A DNA stretch of 32,595 nt from a bacterium (GTDB lineage Bacteria > Patescibacteriota > Doudnabacteria > UBA920 > VMFF01). Below, one piece after another: positions 29,746 to 32,595 of the stretch; position 1 is the first letter of the stretch; each line of letters begins with the position of its first letter. The stretch is taken from the NCBI GenBank assembly GCA_021811585.1, contig JAJZOG010000006.1:1-32595 (forward strand). The letters are read 5' to 3'. The notes below the pieces were generated by a model. It made no database searches and had not been told where the DNA came from. It saw nothing but the letters and a program-made list of their open reading frames with translations. The position numbers and the translations under genes are program-made.

Positions 29746-30321
29746 ATGAATCGAAACCCCGAACATTCTGTTCCAAAAGATGCCAAATGTGTCTTTAATG
29801 GCGTGCTTTTTGAGGTCTGGCAATGGCAGCAAAAAATGTACGATGGCAATACGCAAACCTTTGAAATGCTTAAACGGCCTGATACGGCAGTTGTGATTGC
29901 CATAACCCCGGATAAAAAATTTATCGTGCTTGAAGAGGAGCAGCCAGGGAAAGGCAAATTTTTCAGTTTGCCGGGCGGCAGATTTGACGAGGCGGAAAGC
30001 GACGGATTGCTGGCGGCGAAACGCGAACTTTTGGAAGAAACGGGTTATGCTTCCGAGAATTGGGATTTGTATTTTGTGCAGCAGCCGGCATCCAAGATAG
30101 ATTGGCTGATTTATTTTTACATTGCAAAAGAGAGCGTAAAAATTGCCCCGCCCCGCCTTGACGGCGGCGAAAAAATAAAGCCGGATCTTTTAGATTTTCA
30201 GGAATTTATGAAATTCATGCTTGATCCTAAATTTACGGAAGTGGCTTTGCGGATCAAGGCGCTGGAAGCTGCGGCAGATTTATCCAAGCTGGCTGAAATG
30301 AAAAAGAAATTCGGAGTTTAA
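29746..30321 (+). CDS. Nudix hydrolase, probably nucleoside-diphosphate-sugar type
   Basis: A 191-aa protein with a Nudix box at about residues 84-108: LPGGRFDEAESDGLLAAKRE followed by LLEETGY. The catalytic REL.EE.G part is intact, but there are 8 residues instead of 7 between the first Glu and the Arg, a one-residue insertion. The N-terminal part (FEVWQWQQKMYDGNTQTFEM) resembles the ADP-ribose/sugar pyrophosphatase subgroup. The substrate is not known. It sits 41 nt after the YecD-like gene and 2 nt before a small gene. Confidence 0.88.
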   Translation: MNRNPEHSVPKDAKCVFNGVLFEVWQWQQKMYDGNTQTFEMLKRPDTAVVIAITPDKKFIVLEEEQPGKGKFFSLPGGRFDEAESDGLLAAKRELLEETGYASENWDLYFVQQPASKIDWLIYFYIAKESVKIAPPRLDGGEKIKPDLLDFQEFMKFMLDPKFTEVALRIKALEAAADLSKLAEMKKKFGV

Positions 30322-30323
30322 AA

Positions 30324-30512
30324 ATGCGGGAATACACGGGAGAAAATAATATTAATTCGCGCGGAGCTAAAAAGATGCATGAGCATGTAAGGCAACTGAA
30401 AATGCAAACTGCACTTGCGATCATTCGCGGCGCTTCACACAATTTTGTTGAAGAAGGGAAGCAGGAAGAGTTTTACAAGGAAACAGTTGGCTGGTTTAAG
30501 GGTTTCCTTTAA
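30324..30512 (+). CDS. Small helical protein, unknown
   Basis: A 62-aa basic/amphipathic protein (RGAKKMHEHVRQLKMQTALAI, EEFYKETVGWFKGFL) starting 2 nt after the Nudix stop. No membrane helix and no family recognised. Close spacing supports a real coupled gene. Confidence 0.5.
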   Translation: MREYTGENNINSRGAKKMHEHVRQLKMQTALAIIRGASHNFVEEGKQEEFYKETVGWFKGFL

Positions 30513-30655
30513 ATTTATACAACCTTACCATTGCCTGCTTGTTTCAAAATAGGCATAAATAATAAAATAGTATAAATATTTTAGAAGGCCTTGCTCAAGA
30601 AGTACTTCTATCGATGGATAAATCCATGCTGGGCGTTTGGAAAATTGTGAATAAA

Positions 30656-30687
30656 AAAAACCGGCGAAACGTAGTTTGCCGGTTTTT
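30656..30687. terminator. Bidirectional intrinsic terminator
   Basis: AAAAACCGGC (30656-30665) plus AAAC pairs with GTTT plus GCCGGTTTTT (30678-30687), with one bulged G and loop GTA. It separates the Nudix unit from the convergent gene at 30708. The rest of 30513-30707 shows no gene. Confidence 0.85.
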
Positions 30688-30707
30688 AGCATGAAAACGT
30701 TTTGGGG

Positions 30708-31115
30708 TTATGAGGAGCAATTATAATGCTCGCTCACTTTCCACACGCCGTTTTCGTTTTGTAATAAGATGTACGAATGCGGCTCATCGTGTTTTTTTAG
30801 CATATGGCCGCTGGCATGCAAAAAGAAAATTTCTTCCCTAGTTTGCACGTTGGTTTTTTGGCGGCCTTGGATGATTTTTAAAATTGAAATTTGGTGCTCC
30901 GATCGCCTGATAAGGCGGTTCCTTTTCACCAGGAGCTTGCGCACGGCCTGTTCTGCATCCAGTTCCGCCTGGCTTTCGGGAATGACGCATTGCCGAAATT
31001 GCGCAGCAAAGCATTTGTTTCTCGGCTGCTTTAGCCAGCTCAGGCGTCGCCTGATATATAATTTTAATGCCGCTTCTTCCGGTGACAGCTCGATGCTCCC
31101 CGCCGGCTTTCTCAT
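30708..31115 (-). CDS. Hypothetical basic protein
   Basis: A 135-aa protein without signal peptide. I start at the ATG preceded by AGGAGG (8 nt away), not at the ATG 66 nt upstream. The chain is Lys/Arg rich (YIRRRLSWLKQPRNKCFAAQF, VRKLLVKRNRLIRRSEHQISIL). It ends in strands (TREEIFFLHASGHMLKK, HSYILLQNENGVWKVSEHYNC) that resemble the last strands of SnoaL/NTF2-like folds; this is weak. Extended -10 TGCTATAAT lies on its strand at 31195-31187. Confidence 0.6.
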   Translation of the reverse strand: MRKPAGSIELSPEEAALKLYIRRRLSWLKQPRNKCFAAQFRQCVIPESQAELDAEQAVRKLLVKRNRLIRRSEHQISILKIIQGRQKTNVQTREEIFFLHASGHMLKKHDEPHSYILLQNENGVWKVSEHYNCSS

Positions 31116-31186
31116 TTTGTTTTCCTCCTTGGCGTTTTCAATCTGAAATTTGCCGCAAGCGCATCCTCGTGCCCGCAACAAAAGAA

Positions 31187-31265
31187 ATTATAGCATCTGT
31201 GCAGAATTTTTAAATTTGTGGATATCTTTTTCCACAATTGACGCATTATGCTAAAACTTTATTAT
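31187..31265. promoter_or_regulatory. Divergent promoters around an inverted repeat
   Basis: Minus strand: TGCTATAAT (31195-31187) for the 30708 gene. Plus strand: TTGACG (31238-31243), 16-nt spacer, TATTAT (31260-31265) for the SHOCT gene. Between them TTGTGGA (31216-31222) and TCCACAA (31231-31237) form a 7-bp inverted repeat that touches the plus -35. Confidence 0.55.
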
Positions 31266-31295
31266 TCAGGAAGATTAAAAGGAGATTAAAAATAT

Positions 31296-31541
31296 ATGAG
31301 ATACTTTTATTTCTGGAGCCCGGCTTATGGCTGGGGATGGCTATTTGTTATTGTGTTTTGGGTATTGGTTGTTTTAATTATCGTTGCGATAATCAGGGCC
31401 ATTGCCGGATCAGGATACTATCGTAATTATAGAAACGAGGAGAGTGGAAATACTGCTTTGCAGATTTTGAATGAGCGTTATGCACGCGGTGAAATAGCAA
31501 GAGAAGAATATGAGGCCAAGAAAAGGGATATTTCAGGTTAA
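31296..31541 (+). CDS. Small membrane protein with SHOCT domain
   Basis: An 81-aa protein: aromatic N-terminus, one membrane helix (about residues 14-37), a short linker and a C-terminal SHOCT motif (ALQILNERYARGEIAREEYEAKK, split here as ALQILNERYARGEI and AREEYEAKK). SHOCT segments are short helical modules of oligomerisation, often at the end of membrane proteins. AAAGGAG lies 11 nt upstream of the ATG. Confidence 0.82.
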   Translation: MRYFYFWSPAYGWGWLFVIVFWVLVVLIIVAIIRAIAGSGYYRNYRNEESGNTALQILNERYARGEIAREEYEAKKRDISG

Positions 31542-31570
31542 GGCAAACTCGCGCGCCACGCGCCCGGCTT

Positions 31571-32128
31571 TTATTTCAATTGCTCCGCCAAAAATAGCAG
31601 GTCATCCATATTTCGGAAAAGTATGGACTCAATTTCAAGATTCCGCGCTGCCTCAACGTTCGCGATTCTGTCGTCAATAAAAATTGCTTGCCCGGCCTCA
31701 ACGTCCAAGGCGTTTAAAATAAATTTGAACGCCCTCTCGTCGGGTTTTAGAAAGCCGGTTTCCGAGGAAATGGCAATCCGGTCAAAATAACCCGCAAGCT
31801 TATGGTCATTAAGTATTTTGCGCAGAAAAGTCGCATCAGCGTCCGAAAGCAGCCCTATTTTGTATTTTGACCTCGCTTTTTTGATCAGTTCAATAACCTG
31901 TCCGTTTATAAGAATCTGATTTTTCATATCAGCTAAAACATGTTCAATTGGCTGTTTGGCTTTTTCCGCTACCACGCCGATAAATTGTTCCTCGGTAAAT
32001 TTGCCCAGGTCAATTTGTTTCGAAAACGGTTCGTAATCAAAATCCTTGCCCAGATATTTATCTGCCAAGAAATAATTAATATTCGAGCAAATGACGCCAA
32101 AGAAATCAAAAATTATGGCCTTTTTCAT
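31571..32128 (-). CDS. HAD-family hydrolase
   Basis: A 185-aa haloacid dehalogenase-like hydrolase of the YihX-like subgroup. Motif I is IIFDFFGVI, with nucleophile Asp8; the usual second Asp (DxD) is Phe10, as in members with DLGNV or DLGGV. Motif II is GLLSDAD (Ser), motif III is FLKPDERAF (Lys) and motif IV is FIDDRIANVEAA (two Asp). A helical cap (about residues 14-75) follows motif I. The substrate, probably a small phosphate ester, is unknown. Convergent with the SHOCT gene; a GC-rich weak hairpin lies at 31551-31563. Confidence 0.9.
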   Translation of the reverse strand: MKKAIIFDFFGVICSNINYFLADKYLGKDFDYEPFSKQIDLGKFTEEQFIGVVAEKAKQPIEHVLADMKNQILINGQVIELIKKARSKYKIGLLSDADATFLRKILNDHKLAGYFDRIAISSETGFLKPDERAFKFILNALDVEAGQAIFIDDRIANVEAARNLEIESILFRNMDDLLFLAEQLK

Positions 32129-32305
32129 ATTATTGTGTGCGTTTTTGGATTAAAATTAAAATACAATCAAACTAGGTTTTCTAACTCTGTTATTGTCTCG
32201 CTATGTTTTTAACTCTGCTATTACCTGCCATTGATAATATTGTAAGGCCTTTTTTGATTTTTTACTAATAAAGCAGTTCCGCATATTTTTGCTCGCGTGG
32301 CGTGG

Positions 32306-32497
32306 TCACGGTTGCAAGCGTTTTACTCCTCTGTAAAGGTAAGTAACCTCGCGTACATTTCCGATATCAAATATTTTCATTAGCATTCTTGTTGGACCGG
32401 GCGCGCACCCGCCATGCGGAGGGCAGCCATATTTAAAGAAATTTAAATAATACTGGACAGATTCCAGAGACTTTGAATTACGAAATAACCCTACTAC
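32306..32497 (-). pseudogene. aspS: C-terminal remnant of aspartyl-tRNA synthetase
   Basis: Read on the minus strand, 63 codons between an in-frame stop (32498-32500) and TGA (32306-32308) encode the end of a class IIb synthetase: LESVQYYLNFFKYGCPPHGG, then GPTRMLMKIFDIGNVREV and YLYRGVKRLQP. This matches motif 3 and the final residues of archaeal-like AspRS, where YG.PPHGG, G..R and the NVRE..FPR..KRL.P ending are conserved. There is no start codon and nothing upstream in this frame, so motifs 1 and 2 and the anticodon domain are missing. It is either a decayed copy or a fragment left by a rearrangement near the window edge. Confidence 0.8.
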
Positions 32498-32510
32498 TTA
32501 GCCGTTAATC

Positions 32511-32575
32511 TTAGGCAAAGCAAAAACAACTTGGTTTGCCCAAGATCATCGGTTAGGCACAAGTTGTAGTTTTTG
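32511..32575. repeat. Imperfect inverted repeat beside the aspS remnant
   Basis: CAAAAACAACTTG (32521-32533) can pair with 32560-32575 (CAAGTT-GTA-GTTTTTG, 3-nt bulge), and GGCAAA (32514-32519) with TTTGCC (32535-32540). TTAGGCA is also repeated directly at 32511 and 32553. No gene is seen in 32129-32305 or 32501-32595. Confidence 0.45.
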
Positions 32576-32595
32576 TTTCTCTAAAATTACGCTAT

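Noticed and set aside
31571-32128. HAD protein with Phe at the second Asp of motif I, considered as a dead enzyme
   Set aside because: YihX-like HAD proteins also lack this Asp (DLGNV) and are active; all other motifs are intact.
1-32595. CRISPR arrays, tRNA and rRNA genes, and transposases
   Set aside because: No regularly spaced repeats, no cloverleaf with a GTTCRA-type arm in a suitable context, no rRNA-like blocks and no transposase motifs were seen by eye.

Overview
The window looks like a chromosomal segment of an uncultured bacterium of the Candidate Phyla Radiation (Patescibacteria, most likely Parcubacteria-like). Supporting signs are the compact gene order with 1-26 nt overlaps, many small orphan proteins, and an orphan VirD4/TraG-type ATPase beside a small acidic protein of a kind I associate with Patescibacteria. 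An aspartyl-tRNA synthetase remnant of archaeal-like type and the absence of most biosynthetic genes also fit. TGA is a normal stop here (ATGA overlaps), so the UGA-glycine code of SR1/Gracilibacteria does not apply. The taxonomic call is inference from gene content, since no rRNA gene is present.

Layout. 1-6835 (+): the 3' part of lgt, a polytopic membrane protein, then a tightly coupled cluster of an HtrA-like pseudoprotease, rfbB, rfbD, rfbA, a second polytopic membrane protein and an AlkD-like DNA glycosylase. The theme is envelope lipoprotein and dTDP-sugar synthesis; rfbC is absent. 6836-11019: a candidate small structured RNA, eno, an HU-type protein, a YjbQ-family protein, a secreted CAP protein (-) and mltG. 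11091-12324: a promoter, an L10-type autoregulatory leader with terminator and antiterminator arms, rplJ and rplL. 12387-15660: an ECF-like sigma factor, a large membrane protein (-) with a degenerate PP2C-like head and a propeller-like tail, and a winged-helix/nucleotidyltransferase protein. 15674-16928: a secreted Q-rich protein whose gene is full of hairpins, a small membrane protein and a small zinc-ribbon protein. 16994-18819: an SOS-like operon (lexA, two small unknowns, radC) under a promoter overlapped by a palindromic operator. 18816-21209 (-): cysS and a CorA-like transporter with GLN in place of GMN.

21346-27231 (+): a disordered small protein, a VirD4/TraG-like ATPase, the acidic protein, a GtrA-like membrane protein and dnaX. 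dnaX carries an A9 slippery run followed at once by a -1 frame stop, which predicts tau and gamma forms. 27261-32595: an intact HtrA-type protease without PDZ (-), a CYTH protein, a YecD-type hydrolase, a Nudix hydrolase, several small proteins, a HAD hydrolase (-), and a 63-codon C-terminal remnant of aspS at the right edge.

Regulation. Four first-in-unit genes (cysS, the 21382 gene, dnaX, the CYTH gene) have a -10 hexamer exactly 6 nt before ATG, mostly of the extended TGn type, which predicts leaderless transcripts. Several downstream genes (rplL, yecD-like, the 24572 gene) instead carry an AAAGGA Shine-Dalgarno. The best candidates for undescribed biology are the pseudoenzyme membrane proteins, the SOS operon with its operator and unknown proteins, the dnaX slippage site, the small RNA near 6893, and the hairpin-rich secreted protein gene.
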